64,000 nucleotides of DNA, taken from positions 29,136-93,135 of the forward strand of contig NZ_BDOQ01000004.1 in NCBI RefSeq assembly GCF_003112435.1. Direction: 5' to 3'. Position numbers and translations under genes: made by a program. Below, piece after piece: positions 37,489 through 49,008 of this stretch. The DNA comes from Novimethylophilus kurashikiensis (GTDB lineage Bacteria > Pseudomonadota > Gammaproteobacteria > Burkholderiales > Methylophilaceae). Numbering within the stretch: the first letter of the stretch is position 1; the number at the start of each line of letters is the position of its first letter. Below the pieces are notes generated by a model that was given only the letters and a program-made list of their open reading frames with translations, had not been told where the DNA came from and ran no database searches.

Positions 37489-38273
37489 GTGGATAACATT
37501 TCTTGTTTATGCTCGACCAGCGCGGCCAGCATTCCCGCGTCTCCCGGCTTGGTCGCAACCGTGGCCTTGAGTCCGTGGCTCATCGCCGTTTCTGCGATGC
37601 GCGGATGATTCACGAACAGTGTTGTCTGTTGCAGCCAGGCGCGATCTGTACCGGCGAGCGCGATGAGATTGCGCAACGCTTCGCTGCTGGTGACGACGAT
37701 GGCATGCAATCGGCCTTGCTCTCGCCGATGTTTCAGTTCACCGGCATCCTGCTGCGGATTGATGCGTCGGTAGGACTCGGCCATCACGACATCGGCGCCT
37801 CGTTTTCGCAAGGTATCGGCCAGCAATTCCCGGCCTTGCTCGCCGCGAAAAATCAGGCATCGCTTGCCTGCTACATCCTGCATTTCGGGCAAGTTTAGCA
37901 GACTTTCGCTATCGAATCGGTCTTGGGGAATCAGCACATCGCGAATGCCGAAGCGCGCTAATTCGGCTTGGGTAGAAGGCCCGATGCCGGCGCACCGCAA
38001 GTTGGCAGGCCAGTCGTGCCGGGTAAGCAGACGACTCAGGCTGTGCTCGACGGCGTTAGTGCTGATAAATACGGCCCAGTCGAACTTGCCGAGATCGGCC
38101 GTGACTGCGTCGAAAGCCGTGTAATCCTGAAGCGGAACAATTTCCAGTAGCGGAAAGAGAATGGCCTCACCACCGGCCTTGGCAACGCTGTTGGCAAGAG
38201 CCTGCGCTTGATCCTTGGGCCGGGTGATGGCGATGCCGCAACCGGACAGCGGCAAGTCAGGCGTGTTGCTCAA
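37485..38273 (-). CDS. hemD: Uroporphyrinogen-III synthase
   Basis: 262 residues, the usual length. The enzyme inverts ring D and closes hydroxymethylbilane into uroporphyrinogen III. Conserved traces of this weakly conserved family are visible: [18 protein letters not shown] at the N-terminus, [28 protein letters not shown] and [11 protein letters not shown]. Overlaps the end of hemC by 17 bp. Confidence 0.94.
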   Translation of the reverse strand: MSNTPDLPLSGCGIAITRPKDQAQALANSVAKAGGEAILFPLLEIVPLQDYTAFDAVTADLGKFDWAVFISTNAVEHSLSRLLTRHDWPANLRCAGIGPSTQAELARFGIRDVLIPQDRFDSESLLNLPEMQDVAGKRCLIFRGEQGRELLADTLRKRGADVVMAESYRRINPQQDAGELKHRREQGRLHAIVVTSSEALRNLIALAGTDRAWLQQTTLFVNHPRIAETAMSHGLKATVATKPGDAGMLAALVEHKQEMLST

Positions 38274-39201
38274 GCTCGGCCAGGATGGAGTCTGCGCCTT
38301 GCACGATCAAGGCTTGGGCCAATTCGCCGCCCAAGGCTTCGGCGCTGCTTTCGGGACCGGAAACTTCGGCGCGCACCATGCGCTTCCCGTCGATGCTGGC
38401 GACAAAGCCGCGCATGTTGAGACGGCCGTTTTCGCTGCTTGCAAAAGCTCCCAACGGTACTTGGCAACTGCCCGCCAAAGCGCGGCTCATGGCGCGTTCC
38501 GCAATGATGCAGGCGGCGGTTTCGGGGTGATTGAGCGGCGCCAGTAGCGCCATCATGTCGTCGCGACCGGCACGAATCTCGATGCCAAGGGCGCCTTGTC
38601 CCACGGCAGGAATGCTTTGTTCCGGGGCGATGTAAGCGCGGATGCGGGACTCCAGTCCCAAGCGCTTTAAACCGGCAGCGGCCAGGATGATGGCGGCGTA
38701 TTGGCCTTCGTCCAGCTTGCGCAGCCGCGTTTGCAGGTTGCCGCGCAGGGATTCGATTTTCAGATGCGGGAAGCGTGCCATCAATTGGCTTTGACGACGC
38801 AAGCTGGAGGTGCCGACGATGCTGCCTTCTGGCAACGCCTCAAGATTGGCGTGATCATTAGAAACGAAGGCATCGCGCGGATCTTCGCGTTCGCCGATGG
38901 CCGCCAGGGCAAAGCCTTCGGGCAAATTCATCGGCACGTCTTTCATGGAATGCACGGCAAGGTCGGCGCGGCCGTCTTCCAACGCTTGTTCCAGTTCCTT
39001 CACGAACAACCCCTTGCCGCCAATACGAGCGAGCGGGGAGTCGAGAATCTGATCGCCGGTGGTGGTCATGCCGAGAATCTCGACCTGGGTCTGCGGATAG
39101 AGCGCTTGCAGGCGGGCCTGGATATGGTGCGCTTGCCACAGTGCCAAGGCGCTTTCGCGGGTAGCGATGACAATGCGTGAAGGTTGGGTTGCGGTATTCA
39201 A
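38257..39201 (-). CDS. hemC: Porphobilinogen deaminase (hydroxymethylbilane synthase)
   Basis: 314 residues. Polymerises four porphobilinogens. Motifs: [43 protein letters not shown] with the catalytic Asp, [10 protein letters not shown], and the dipyrromethane-cofactor cysteine in [13 protein letters not shown] (about residue 241). First gene of hemC-hemD-hemX-hemY. Confidence 0.97.
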   Translation of the reverse strand: MNTATQPSRIVIATRESALALWQAHHIQARLQALYPQTQVEILGMTTTGDQILDSPLARIGGKGLFVKELEQALEDGRADLAVHSMKDVPMNLPEGFALAAIGEREDPRDAFVSNDHANLEALPEGSIVGTSSLRRQSQLMARFPHLKIESLRGNLQTRLRKLDEGQYAAIILAAAGLKRLGLESRIRAYIAPEQSIPAVGQGALGIEIRAGRDDMMALLAPLNHPETAACIIAERAMSRALAGSCQVPLGAFASSENGRLNMRGFVASIDGKRMVRAEVSGPESSAEALGGELAQALIVQGADSILAELEQHA

Positions 39202-39317
39202 GACGTAGAACCGTTATTTGCGGAAAGTGAATTCTAACATGCGTGCCGAATGGGCATGAGCGCGAGCCTTCTCGGCTTAGTCATACGAGAAATGACCTCT
39301 CGCCTGGCGATCAAAGC

Positions 39318-40061
39318 CTAGCCAGAAAATTCCCGCACGATGTGTTGTTGCCTGCGGCTGACCGGCATGGTTTCGCCCAATCCCTTGAGCAATACCACCC
39401 AGTGAACTTCTCCGTCTGCTTCCTGCTTGCGCTCGAATCCTTGCACTGCTTCACGCGTGACCAGGCAACTGCGGTGGATGCGCAAGAATCGTTCAGGGAA
39501 TTCCTGCTCGATCCGGTTGAGCGAATCTTCCAGCAGGTATTCGCGTTCGGCGGTACGCAAGGTGATGTATTTCAGCTCGGCCCGGAGATAAATAACATCC
39601 TTGACCGGCACCAACAGCACACGGCCACGTTCGTGAATGCTGAAATGGGTACGTTGCGGCGCAAGGCTTTGGATCGCTTCCAGCTGGGCAGGGCGCAATA
39701 CCTGGGCTTTGGCGAGCGCAGCACGCAGCCGCTCGATGCGGATAGGTTTCAGCAAGTAATCGACGGCGTTCAATTCGAAAGCCTGCAGGGCATGGCTGTC
39801 GTAGGCCGTCGTGAAAATGATGGCGGGCGGTCGATACAGTTTTTGCGCGTGTTCCGCGGCTTCGATGCCGTCCATCACTGGCATGCGGATATCGAGCAGC
39901 AGCACGTCCGGTAACAATTCCGATGCCATCGATAGCGCCTCGCGCCCATTCGCGGCTTCGCCGGTGATGGTCACGTTGGGGATGTCGGTCAACAGCACGC
40001 GCAACCGGCTGCGCGCTGGCGGTTCGTCGTCGGCGATTAATACCTTGAGTTCGGCGTTCAT
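39318..40061 (-). CDS. algR: LytTR response regulator, AlgR type
   Basis: 247 residues. Receiver domain (residues 1-125) with LIADDEPPARSRL, phospho-acceptor Asp in DVLLLDIRMPVMDG (about 56) and Lys in YLLKPI; then a C-terminal LytTR DNA-binding domain (about 140-245) with RGRVLLVPVKDVIYL and RIHRSCLVTREAV. In Pseudomonas AlgR controls alginate and type IV pili; here the regulon is unknown. Overlaps the kinase gene stop by 4 bp. Location next to hemC is the same as in Pseudomonas. Confidence 0.92.
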   Translation of the reverse strand: MNAELKVLIADDEPPARSRLRVLLTDIPNVTITGEAANGREALSMASELLPDVLLLDIRMPVMDGIEAAEHAQKLYRPPAIIFTTAYDSHALQAFELNAVDYLLKPIRIERLRAALAKAQVLRPAQLEAIQSLAPQRTHFSIHERGRVLLVPVKDVIYLRAELKYITLRTAEREYLLEDSLNRIEQEFPERFLRIHRSCLVTREAVQGFERKQEADGEVHWVVLLKGLGETMPVSRRQQHIVREFSG

Positions 40062-41089
40062 TCGGTACGGTAGGGAATGACGATATGCACTTGGTAGCGA
40101 TCCTCTGTGACCTTGGCGGACAAGCTGGCCTCGTAATCGAAGTGCAGCGCCAGCCGTTCGCGGATATTGGTGAGCGCCATTTTATTACCGGCGTGGTGCG
40201 AGCCTTCCTTTCGGTAAGGATTGGAAAGTACGGCATGCACCTGGTCGCGTGCAAGGTAGATGTTAATGACAATCTCCCCGCCTTCGCCCACGGGTTCGAT
40301 GCCGTGATAGACAGCATTTTCCAGCAGCGGCTGCAACACCAGCGGAGGGATGAGGGCGTCCGCGGGCATCTTGTCGATATGCCAGGTGACCTTGAGACGT
40401 TCGTCCAGGCGAAGTTTTTCGAGGTCTAGATATTGCCGGCAAAGCGCCAGCTCGGATTCCAACGGCACCAGGTTACGGTTGTCCGCCATCAGCACGCGGA
40501 AGAGGTCGGCCATGTCTTCCAGCGCCCGTTCTGCTCGTTGCGGGTCCATTCGAATGAGCGACAGCACCGCATTGATGCTGTTGAACAGGAAATGGGGGCG
40601 AATGCGCGCTTGCAAAGCTTGCAGTCGCGCTTCGGTAAAGGCCGGCGACAAAGCGCGATTGCGCAGGTTGAAGTACACCAGCAGTACGGCGCACGCCATG
40701 ATCGTCAGTACCATCCATCGCCCCAGCGTTTCGGTGCCGTCAGCCCCTAATGTGCGGGCCATCAATGTCCACAGCAACCACACCACGACAAGTTCGATCC
40801 CCAGCACGCTGATAACTCCCAGCCTGTAAGGGAGCTTGGTGATTTGAGGGCTCAGGATAAACAGCAGCAACAGGCTGCACAGCAGGATGGGCTGCAACAG
40901 GGCCGAGATGGAAAGCAGCTCGTTCCAGGTATCTTGCAAACCCGTACTGCGCAGGACTGCGGCAGACAGCCCCATCAGGTTGACGATAACCAGCGCACGC
41001 AGACAAAAGCCGAGATTGCGAAAGTCCGGAAGCCGGACCGTGATAGGCAGAGGCGGGGTGGGGCGTAGATTTTGTTTTATACTAGCCAT
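40058..41089 (-). CDS. algZ: Sensor histidine kinase, LytS/AlgZ (FimS) type
   Basis: 343 residues. Four or five membrane helices in residues about 28-145, then the His_kinase domain with RIRPHFLFNSINAVLSLIR (phospho-His, about residue 165) and an HATPase_c domain with LQPLLENAVYHGIEP (N box) and NIRERLALHF. Likely phosphorylates AlgR encoded next. The start is 29 bp from the divergent argH. Confidence 0.93.
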   Translation of the reverse strand: MASIKQNLRPTPPLPITVRLPDFRNLGFCLRALVIVNLMGLSAAVLRSTGLQDTWNELLSISALLQPILLCSLLLLFILSPQITKLPYRLGVISVLGIELVVVWLLWTLMARTLGADGTETLGRWMVLTIMACAVLLVYFNLRNRALSPAFTEARLQALQARIRPHFLFNSINAVLSLIRMDPQRAERALEDMADLFRVLMADNRNLVPLESELALCRQYLDLEKLRLDERLKVTWHIDKMPADALIPPLVLQPLLENAVYHGIEPVGEGGEIVINIYLARDQVHAVLSNPYRKEGSHHAGNKMALTNIRERLALHFDYEASLSAKVTEDRYQVHIVIPYRTE

Positions 41090-41118
41090 CGTTTAATTGT
41101 TATTGATGATGAGCTGGC

Positions 41119-42540
41119 ATGCAAGATAAAAACAAGGGTTGGTCTGGGCGTTTTTCGGAGCCCGTCGATGCGCTGGTCAAGCGCTATACCGCTTCCGTGA
41201 TGTTCGATAAACGTCTCGCCGAATTCGATATTCAGGGTTCGTTGGCCCACGCAGGCATGCTGGCTGCGCAAGGCATTATTGCGCAGGAAGACCTTTCCGC
41301 GATTCAGCGCGGCATGGCAGAGATTCTGGAAGAAATTCGTAGCGGCGACTTCGAATGGTCGCTCGATCTCGAAGACGTGCATCTCAATATCGAAAAGCGT
41401 TTGACCGACAAGGTGGGCGATGCCGGCAAGCGTCTGCATACGGCCCGTTCGCGCAACGACCAGGTGGCGACCGATGTGCGCCTTTGGCTGCGTGCCGCCG
41501 TGGACGACATCCTAGTCCTAATCCGCGAATTACAGATGTCTATCCTCGACCTGGCTGAACTGCATGCCGATACGCTGATGCCCGGCTTTACGCATTTGCA
41601 AGTCGCTCAACCTGTGACGTTCGGACATCACCTAATGGCGTATTTCGAAATGCTGAAGCGCGATGCGGGACGCCTAGCGGATTGTCGTAAGCGTATCAAT
41701 CGTCTGCCGTTGGGGGCTGCTGCCTTAGCCGGCAGCGGATATCCCGTAGATCGTGAAATGGTGGCGCGCACCTTAGGGTTCGACGGCGTCTGTGAGAACT
41801 CGTTGGATGCCGTGTCCGATCGCGATTTCGCTATCGAGTTTACCGCCGCCTCCTCGCTCATCATGACGCATCTATCGCGCTTTTCCGAAGAGCTCATCTT
41901 GTGGTCCAGCCCGCGCTTCGGTTTCGTGGATATTGCTGACCGCTACTGCACCGGCTCGTCCATCATGCCGCAGAAAAAGAACCCCGACGTGCCCGAGCTG
42001 GTGCGCGGCAAGACCGGTCGCGTCAACGGCCATCTCGTCGCGCTGCTGACCCTGATGAAAGGCCAGCCGCTGGCCTACAACAAGGACAACCAGGAGGACA
42101 AGGAAGGCTTGTTTGATACCGTCGATACGCTGATCGACACGCTGACCATCTACGCCGACATGCTGCGTCCGCCAGTGGTGGAGAACGGCGTAGTGGTGAA
42201 AGCCGGTTTCAAGGTCAACAAGGAGGCCATGCGCCGCGCTGTGCTCGAAGGTTTTGCCACGGCCACCGATCTTGCCGATTACCTGGTGAAGAAGGGGCTG
42301 CCCTTCCGCGATGCCCACGAGGCGGTCGCCCGTGCAGTGCGGCATGCCGAAAGCAAGGGCTGTGATTTGGCAGACCTGCCTTGGGATGAATTGCGCCAGT
42401 TCTCCGATCTGGTTGCTGAAGACGTGCACGCCGTGCTGACGCCGGAAGGCTCGTTGGCGAGCCGCAAGCACATCGGCGGCACGGCGCCTGAACAGGTGCG
42501 TCAGGCCATTGCCCGGGCGCGCGAAGCGTTGAAAGACTAA
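41119..42540 (+). CDS. argH: Argininosuccinate lyase
   Basis: 473 residues. Last step of arginine synthesis, splitting argininosuccinate into arginine and fumarate. Fumarase/aspartase superfamily signatures: [36 protein letters not shown] and the catalytic loop [20 protein letters not shown] (about residue 280). Followed by hairpin terminator-like sequence. Confidence 0.97.
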   Translation: MQDKNKGWSGRFSEPVDALVKRYTASVMFDKRLAEFDIQGSLAHAGMLAAQGIIAQEDLSAIQRGMAEILEEIRSGDFEWSLDLEDVHLNIEKRLTDKVGDAGKRLHTARSRNDQVATDVRLWLRAAVDDILVLIRELQMSILDLAELHADTLMPGFTHLQVAQPVTFGHHLMAYFEMLKRDAGRLADCRKRINRLPLGAAALAGSGYPVDREMVARTLGFDGVCENSLDAVSDRDFAIEFTAASSLIMTHLSRFSEELILWSSPRFGFVDIADRYCTGSSIMPQKKNPDVPELVRGKTGRVNGHLVALLTLMKGQPLAYNKDNQEDKEGLFDTVDTLIDTLTIYADMLRPPVVENGVVVKAGFKVNKEAMRRAVLEGFATATDLADYLVKKGLPFRDAHEAVARAVRHAESKGCDLADLPWDELRQFSDLVAEDVHAVLTPEGSLASRKHIGGTAPEQVRQAIARAREALKD

Positions 42541-42545
42541 GTTTT

Positions 42546-42577
42546 AACCGCCGGCGGGTTCTCTCGCCTGCGGTTTT
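42546..42577 (+). terminator. Probable argH terminator hairpin
   Basis: AACCGCCGGCG (42546-42556) pairs with CGCCTGCGGTT (42565-42575) with one mismatch around loop GGTTCTCT; the run TTTT (42574-42577) follows on the plus strand. It begins 5 bp after the argH stop. Confidence 0.6.
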
Positions 42578-42586
42578 CCACTCGAA

Positions 42587-42664
42587 GGCCGCTCGTCGCG
42601 GCCAATTTTATAGACCGCGTCCTGCGGTCGATTCTACAACCCGCGTATCGCGGTCAATCCGTCA
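42587..42664. repeat. Three tandem 26-bp units each containing a small hairpin
   Basis: Units start at 42587, 42613 and 42639, exactly 26 bp apart, and read roughly RnCCGC-N5-GCGGYC followed by an AT-rich tail. The hairpins are GGCCGC/GCGGCC, GACCGC/GCGGTC and CCGC/GCGG, all with 5-nt loops at the same position. The last unit covers the hemW stop codon. Neither strand shows a strong T-tract. Confidence 0.7.
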
Positions 42665-43805
42665 AAAACAGTTGGAGCAGTTCGTTGAGATAGCGCTGTC
42701 CGCGCTTCGTTGGCGCGATGTGCAGGTGGTCGCGGGTGACAAGGCCTTTTTGTTGCGCTTCTTCCAGTGCTGGGTTGACCAGGCTGATCGGCTGCCCCGT
42801 CCGCTCCTGAAACAGCGCGACCGGAAAGCCGTTCGTGAGTCGTAGCGCATTCATCATGAATTCGAATCCCAAGTCCTGCCGAGTCAGCTGGCGCTCTTCG
42901 TCGAGGTGGGTGCCGGTGTCCACGCCCTTGAGGTAAGCGTTGGGATGCTTGACGCGGGCTTGCCGCAAGATGCGGTCCGCGAAGCTGATTTTCGAATGGG
43001 CGCCTGCCCCGATCCCCAGATAGTCGCCGAATTGCCAATAGTTGAGATTGTGCCGGCACTGCTTGTTGTGCCGGGAGAATGCCGAGGTTTCATAATGCCC
43101 GTAACCAGCCGAGGCCAGTTCTGCCTCGATGGCTTCCTGCATGTTGGCGCTGGTGTCGTCGTCAGGCAGCGGCGGCGGCTGGTGGTGGAAGGCGGTGTTG
43201 GGCTCCAGCGTGAGGTGGTAGGCCGAAATATGCTGCGGGCCGAACGCGATGGCGGTGCGGATGTCGCTGAGGGCGTCGTCCAGGCTTTGCCGCGGCAGGG
43301 CATACATGAGGTCGAGGTTGACGTTGTCGAAGGTGTGGAGCGCGATATCCACGGCGCGGCGTGCTTCATTGCCGTCGTGGATGCGGCCGAGCGACTTGAG
43401 GTAATCCGCGTTGAAGCTCTGGATGCCGACGGAGAGCCGCGTGATGCCGGCATCACGGAAGGCCTTGAATTTTTCAATCTCGAACGTGCCCGGATTGGCT
43501 TCCAGCGTGATTTCTAAATCGTAGACCAGCGGCAGCAGCGCCCGCATGCGGCTCATGAAGTCGTCCAGGGCTTCGGCTGACAACAAGCTTGGAGTCCCGC
43601 CGCCGAAGAACACCGTATGAATCTTGCGACCCCATATCAAGGGCAGCGCCTGCTCCAGGTCGCGGATCAGGGCGTCGATGTAGGCTTGCTGTGGTACCTC
43701 TCCGCGCGCCTCGTGCGAGTTGAAATCGCAATAAGGACATTTGCGTACGCACCACGGGATGTGGACGTACAAGGAAAGCGGCGGCAGCGAGGTCAGTTGA
43801 ATCAC
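42654..43805 (-). CDS. hemW: Radical SAM heme chaperone HemW
   Basis: 383 residues. The radical SAM cluster motif CVRKCPYCDFNSH (Cys-x3-Cys-x2-Cys, about residues 19-26) is the HemW type; the extra cysteine of true HemN (coproporphyrinogen dehydrogenase) is absent, so it is a heme chaperone rather than HemN. TVFFGGGTPSLLSAEAL, SVGIQSFNADYLKSLGR and the C-terminal HemN_C region (LRLTNGFPVALFQERTG) are present. It overlaps rdgB by 4 bp. Confidence 0.93.
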   Translation of the reverse strand: MIQLTSLPPLSLYVHIPWCVRKCPYCDFNSHEARGEVPQQAYIDALIRDLEQALPLIWGRKIHTVFFGGGTPSLLSAEALDDFMSRMRALLPLVYDLEITLEANPGTFEIEKFKAFRDAGITRLSVGIQSFNADYLKSLGRIHDGNEARRAVDIALHTFDNVNLDLMYALPRQSLDDALSDIRTAIAFGPQHISAYHLTLEPNTAFHHQPPPLPDDDTSANMQEAIEAELASAGYGHYETSAFSRHNKQCRHNLNYWQFGDYLGIGAGAHSKISFADRILRQARVKHPNAYLKGVDTGTHLDEERQLTRQDLGFEFMMNALRLTNGFPVALFQERTGQPISLVNPALEEAQQKGLVTRDHLHIAPTKRGQRYLNELLQLFLTD

Positions 43806-44398
43806 AACGGATAAAGCTTGAGCTTCTCCAGCAGTGCAGCCATGGCTTTGCCGCGGTGGCTGATGCGGTTCTTGATATCGTGCGGCAACTCGGCGACGGT
43901 CTTGCCCTGGCTGGGATCGAGTACCAGCGGATCGTAGCCGAAACCGCCTTCACCGCGCGGTTCGCTAAGAATTTCTCCATGCCAGGCGCCCTCGGCGATG
44001 ATAGGCTGCGGATCGTCCGCGTGCCGTACCAACACTAATACGCAGTAGTAATGCGCCGCACGGTTGGTTTGACCCTGCATGTCGGCCAGCAGTTTCTCGT
44101 TGTTGCGGGCATCCGAACGGGGCTCGCCGGCAAAACGGGCGGAAAAGACGCCGGGGGCGCCTCCCAAGGCATCCACGCAAATGCCGGAATCGTCCGCCAG
44201 TGCCGGCTGGCCGGTAATCCGGCTCGCGTGGCGGGCCTTGGCGAGGGCGTTTTCGACGAAAGTGATATGCGGTTCTTCTGCTTCCGGCACGTTGAACTCG
44301 GCCTGCGGCCGGACATCGATACCCAACGGTGCCAGCAGTTGGTTGAACTCGCGCAGTTTCCCAGCGTTGCCGGAGGCGATCACCAGCGTTTTCATCAC
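43802..44398 (-). CDS. rdgB: XTP/dITP diphosphatase (RdgB/HAM1)
   Basis: 198 residues. House-cleaning enzyme that hydrolyses non-canonical purine triphosphates. Motifs: [13 protein letters not shown], the metal/base loop [24 protein letters not shown] (shown in part), [11 protein letters not shown] and [12 protein letters not shown]. Two adjacent ATG codons could start it. Overlaps the rph stop by 4 bp (ATGA). Confidence 0.97.
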   Translation of the reverse strand: MMKTLVIASGNAGKLREFNQLLAPLGIDVRPQAEFNVPEAEEPHITFVENALAKARHASRITGQPALADDSGICVDALGGAPGVFSARFAGEPRSDARNNEKLLADMQGQTNRAAHYYCVLVLVRHADDPQPIIAEGAWHGEILSEPRGEGGFGYDPLVLDPSQGKTVAELPHDIKNRISHRGKAMAALLEKLKLYPL

Positions 44399-45114
44399 GC
44401 CAGTCCGAGGGCTGCTTTTTGATAGGCGATGAGCTGGCGGATGCCGCTATCGGCGAGATCGAGCATGGCGTTCATCTCAGTGCGGGCGAACGGCTCGCCT
44501 TCGGCCGTGCCCTGGATTTCGACGAAGCCGCCGCTACCGGTCATGACCACGTTCATGTCGGTATCGCAATCGGAGTCCTCAAGGTAGTCGAGGTCCAGCA
44601 CCGGTGTGCCCTTGTAAACGCCAACGGAAATGGCGGCGACAAAGTCACGGATGGGCGAAGTAGCGATGAGCTGTTTTTGCAGCAGCACGTCGACGGCGTC
44701 GTGCAGGGCTACGAAAGCGCCAGTGATGCTGGCGGTGCGCGTGCCGCCGTCGGCCTGGATCACATCGCAATCTAGCTGGATGGTGCGCTCGCCCAAGAGG
44801 TCGAGATTGACTACGGCACGCAGGCTGCGCCCTATCAGCCGCTGGATTTCCTGCGTGCGGCCGGTTTGCTTGCCGCGGGCGGCTTCGCGGTCCATGCGTG
44901 TGCCGGTGGAGCGGGGCAGCATGCCGTATTCGGCGGTCAGCCAGCCCTGGTTTTTGCCTTTAAGGAAGCCTGGGACCTTTTCGTCGATGCTGGCCGTGCA
45001 AAGCACGTGCGTGTCGCCGAACTTGACCAGTACCGAGCCTTCGGCGTGGCGGGTGTAGCGGCGGATGATTTCGATGTTGCGCAATTGCCCGGGGGCGCGC
45101 TGGCTGGGACGCAT
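44395..45114 (-). CDS. rph: Ribonuclease PH
   Basis: 239 residues. Phosphorolytic 3'-exoribonuclease that trims tRNA 3' ends. N-terminus [55 protein letters not shown] and [18 protein letters not shown] are family landmarks. ATG at 45114 gives the canonical N-terminus; the open frame upstream lies antisense to the phosphatase gene. rph-rdgB-hemW is a conserved proteobacterial order. Confidence 0.97.
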   Translation of the reverse strand: MRPSQRAPGQLRNIEIIRRYTRHAEGSVLVKFGDTHVLCTASIDEKVPGFLKGKNQGWLTAEYGMLPRSTGTRMDREAARGKQTGRTQEIQRLIGRSLRAVVNLDLLGERTIQLDCDVIQADGGTRTASITGAFVALHDAVDVLLQKQLIATSPIRDFVAAISVGVYKGTPVLDLDYLEDSDCDTDMNVVMTGSGGFVEIQGTAEGEPFARTEMNAMLDLADSGIRQLIAYQKAALGLA

Positions 45115-45130
45115 AATGAACCTCTGAAAA

Positions 45131-46078
45131 CTATTTGGATAAAGTCTTTTTGATCGCGGCCTGGATCTCGGCGATCGATGATTCGATATATTCGTCGCTG
45201 AGATCGTCTTCCGACGTATCAGAGACAACGATCTGGCTTGCCTCATCTTCACCGCGTTCCGGTGGTAGCACCATGATGGTGGTCTTGATGTCCATGGGCA
45301 TGGTGGCCGTCGAAATCTCAGGCAAATTCTGCATGCTGTCGCTGTCACCCCAGTTGAGCGCGATGGCGCTCGAATTGTCGCCGTACTTGCCTGCACGCAG
45401 TTCAGCGAGGTCCATCAGTCCAGGGAGGGTGTCGGTTACTGCTCCGCGACTCAGCATCTCGGCCAACTCTTCCTCTTCGAGCTGCGACCACAGGCCGTCG
45501 GTGCACAGCATCACGATGTCGCCGGGGCGTAAAGCGCGCTTGATAGCGAGTTCCGGTTGCGGAGGCGTGCTGGCGCCGAGGCAGTTGTACACCTTGTTGC
45601 GCTCCGGATGACGCGGCAGATCGTCTTTGCTGATGAGCCCTTTGCGAAAGAGTAGCTGGACTTTGGAGTGGTCCTCCGTGCAGAAAATCACTTTGCCGTC
45701 GCGCAAGTGGTAAAGCCGCGAGTCGCCGACGTGCACGCAATAGAGCTCATCGTGCTGCATGATGGCGACCACCAGTGTAGTGCGCGGCGTTTCGAGCAGT
45801 TCCTTGTTGGCGGCATAGTCCAGAATGGCCGTTTGCACGGCGTTGATATGCTCCACCAAGAAAGCGAATGGATCGTTCAGAAACGGATTGGCTTCGCGTT
45901 GGAAGGCTTCCGTCAACATCTGGGTAGCGAAGCGTGCTGCGATCTCGCCATGTAGGTGTCCGCCCATGCCATCGGCCACGACGACGAGAAGCGCATCTTT
46001 ACTGTAGGAATAGGCGATGCTGTCCTGGTTATGCGGACGCGGACCCTGCCGGCTTTTCTGGAATATGGTGAACTTCAT
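45131..46078 (-). CDS. PP2C-family serine/threonine phosphatase
   Basis: 315 residues. The PP2C metal-binding aspartates lie in [13 protein letters not shown] (about residue 36), [26 protein letters not shown] and [11 protein letters not shown]. The C-terminal 70 residues (about 245-315) are acidic and extend past the catalytic domain. The start overlaps the stop of the upstream kinase by 4 bp, so the two are a matched kinase/phosphatase pair. Confidence 0.92.
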   Translation of the reverse strand: MKFTIFQKSRQGPRPHNQDSIAYSYSKDALLVVVADGMGGHLHGEIAARFATQMLTEAFQREANPFLNDPFAFLVEHINAVQTAILDYAANKELLETPRTTLVVAIMQHDELYCVHVGDSRLYHLRDGKVIFCTEDHSKVQLLFRKGLISKDDLPRHPERNKVYNCLGASTPPQPELAIKRALRPGDIVMLCTDGLWSQLEEEELAEMLSRGAVTDTLPGLMDLAELRAGKYGDNSSAIALNWGDSDSMQNLPEISTATMPMDIKTTIMVLPPERGEDEASQIVVSDTSEDDLSDEYIESSIAEIQAAIKKTLSK

Positions 46079-47034
46079 GATTTCAAGGCGCTCAATTTAG
46101 CGCGCAACGAGGAAAACAGCGAATTTTTTTGTGGTTGTGTTTGGATCGCGATGTCTTCCAACAACGCTTTTTGCAGGGCAAATACGCTTTGCGGGCGTTT
46201 CAGGTGATCCAGTTCGAGGCACCAGTCGATGGTTTCCAGCAGGTGTGTGGAATAGATGCCTTTGCCGACTTGCACCGCCGGGGTCAGCTTATCGAGCTTG
46301 ATGCGATCGTCGGCGGGAGGCGGTGGAGAGCGCGTCAGGCAGGCATACATCGTCGCGCCGATGCTGTAGATGTCGCTCCACGGACCCAAGCCCTCGCGAT
46401 TGGAATACTGCTCGGGAGCCGCGTAGCCGGGTGTGTAGGTGGGTGCCAGGCTGGGCGGCGCATCGCTCAAACCCTGGCGCGCCGAGCCGAAATCGAGCAG
46501 CACCGGCGAGCCGTCGATACGCAGGTAGATGTTGGCCGGCTTGATGTCGAGATGCAGCAGTTTGTGGGTGTGGACTTCGCGCAGCCCGGTGAGTAGTTCG
46601 CCGAACACGCGTCGCACGAAGTTTTCCGTCACTGGCTGCGGCTGCATCTGGATGTGGGTTTGCAGCGAACGCCCCCGTTCGTACTGCATCACCATGTAGA
46701 CGGTATCGTTGGCGCGGAAGAAGTTGATCACCCGCACGATGTTGCGGTGGTCGATCCGGGCGAGCGCCCGGCCTTCCTCGAAAAAGCTTTTCATGCCTTG
46801 GCGAAAATAGCCCAGGGCTTCGTCCGAAGCTGCGACCACGGAATTGCCTTCCACCCGCAATGCCAGCGCACTCGGCAGGTATTCCTTGATTGCTACGGCT
46901 TGGCCGTCCTGGTCGTGTGCCAGATAGACGTAGCTGAAGCCGCCCCCGCTCAACACTTTGTCGATGCGGTATTCCTGCAGCTGGTAGCCCACGGGCAAAG
47001 AATGGTTGGGTGGTTGGGCGGACATGATGTGCAT
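46075..47034 (-). CDS. Hanks-type serine/threonine protein kinase
   Basis: 319 residues. Glycine loop VLSGGGFSYVYLA (about 27-39), ATP lysine K50 in VAIKEY, Glu in the C-helix (FFEEGRAL), catalytic loop HLDIKPANIYL (161-171; Asp163), DFGSAR (181-186) and an APEQYS activation-segment end. The catalytic loop has HLD in place of the usual HRD, i.e. a non-RD kinase. There is no membrane helix or sensory domain, only a short C-terminal tail. Either ATG 47034 or 47025 may start it; neither has a good ribosome site. Substrates unknown. Confidence 0.9.
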   Translation of the reverse strand: MHIMSAQPPNHSLPVGYQLQEYRIDKVLSGGGFSYVYLAHDQDGQAVAIKEYLPSALALRVEGNSVVAASDEALGYFRQGMKSFFEEGRALARIDHRNIVRVINFFRANDTVYMVMQYERGRSLQTHIQMQPQPVTENFVRRVFGELLTGLREVHTHKLLHLDIKPANIYLRIDGSPVLLDFGSARQGLSDAPPSLAPTYTPGYAAPEQYSNREGLGPWSDIYSIGATMYACLTRSPPPPADDRIKLDKLTPAVQVGKGIYSTHLLETIDWCLELDHLKRPQSVFALQKALLEDIAIQTQPQKNSLFSSLRAKLSALKS

Positions 47035-47053
47035 GTTAAGAGGCCGGGGTATT

Positions 47054-47082
47054 TTGTCATGAAATGGGCCGCATTTGATAAG
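47054..47082 (+). promoter_or_regulatory. Candidate promoter for yicC-gmk-rpoZ
   Basis: -35 TTGTCA (47054-47059), 17-bp spacer, -10 GATAAG (47077-47082); five of six and four of six consensus bases. It lies in the 75-bp gap between the divergent kinase and yicC, followed by an AGGAG ribosome site at 47096-47100. Confidence 0.45.
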
Positions 47083-47109
47083 ATGGAGCCTCTTCAGGAG
47101 ACAAATGGC

Positions 47110-48590
<1,481 letters not shown>

Positions 48591-48634
48591 CATCTGCTAT
48601 CGGATGTCCAAAATCCAACGCAGGATAAATAACT

Positions 48635-48844
48635 ATGGCACGTATTACCGTCGACGATTGTCTCGAAAGAATCCCCAACCGTTTTCATCTGACGCTGGCT
48701 GCCGCCTACCGCGCACGCCAGGTAGCTAACGGCTCCGAGCCGTTGGTTAACTTCGTTGAAAAGGACAAGCCGACCGTGATCGCCCTGCGCGAAATCGCTG
48801 CCGGCAAGGTGGGCCTGGAAATCCTCAACCGAGGCCAGGCCTAA
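48635..48844 (+). CDS. rpoZ: RNA polymerase omega subunit
   Basis: 69 residues. [20 protein letters not shown], then [16 protein letters not shown] and [14 protein letters not shown] match omega, which assists beta' folding and ppGpp binding. Downstream of gmk and upstream of spoT as in E. coli. Confidence 0.98.
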   Translation: MARITVDDCLERIPNRFHLTLAAAYRARQVANGSEPLVNFVEKDKPTVIALREIAAGKVGLEILNRGQA

Positions 48845-48845
48845 T

Positions 48846-48967
48846 AGCGGCTAACAAAATGAATTCGCTAGTGCCGGCGGCGTTGCTCCACCTTGCCGTA
48901 CAGCCCGTACTGTCTACGGTGTCGCGCCTTGCCAGCCCAGCGCTCATTTTTCATTTCGTTAGCCGCT
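48846..48967. repeat. 122-bp long inverted-repeat element (MITE-like) between rpoZ and spoT
   Basis: 18-bp ends AGCGGCTAACAAAATGAA (48846-48863) and its inverse (48950-48967) match at 17 of 18 positions. The interior also folds: CCGTACAG is nearly complementary to CTGTCTACGG around CCCGTA. It begins 2 bp after the rpoZ stop and ends 41 bp before the spoT start. No open frame or transposase is inside; it looks like a small non-autonomous element or large structured intergenic repeat. Confidence 0.7.
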
Positions 48968-49008
48968 CCACGATGGAACGCGAGTCTGTCCGGGCTCGCT
49001 AAGATGCA

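Noticed and set aside
42654..43805. HemW as oxygen-independent coproporphyrinogen oxidase HemN
   Set aside because: The protein has only the three-cysteine radical SAM motif and the shorter length of HemW; features needed for HemN activity are lacking.
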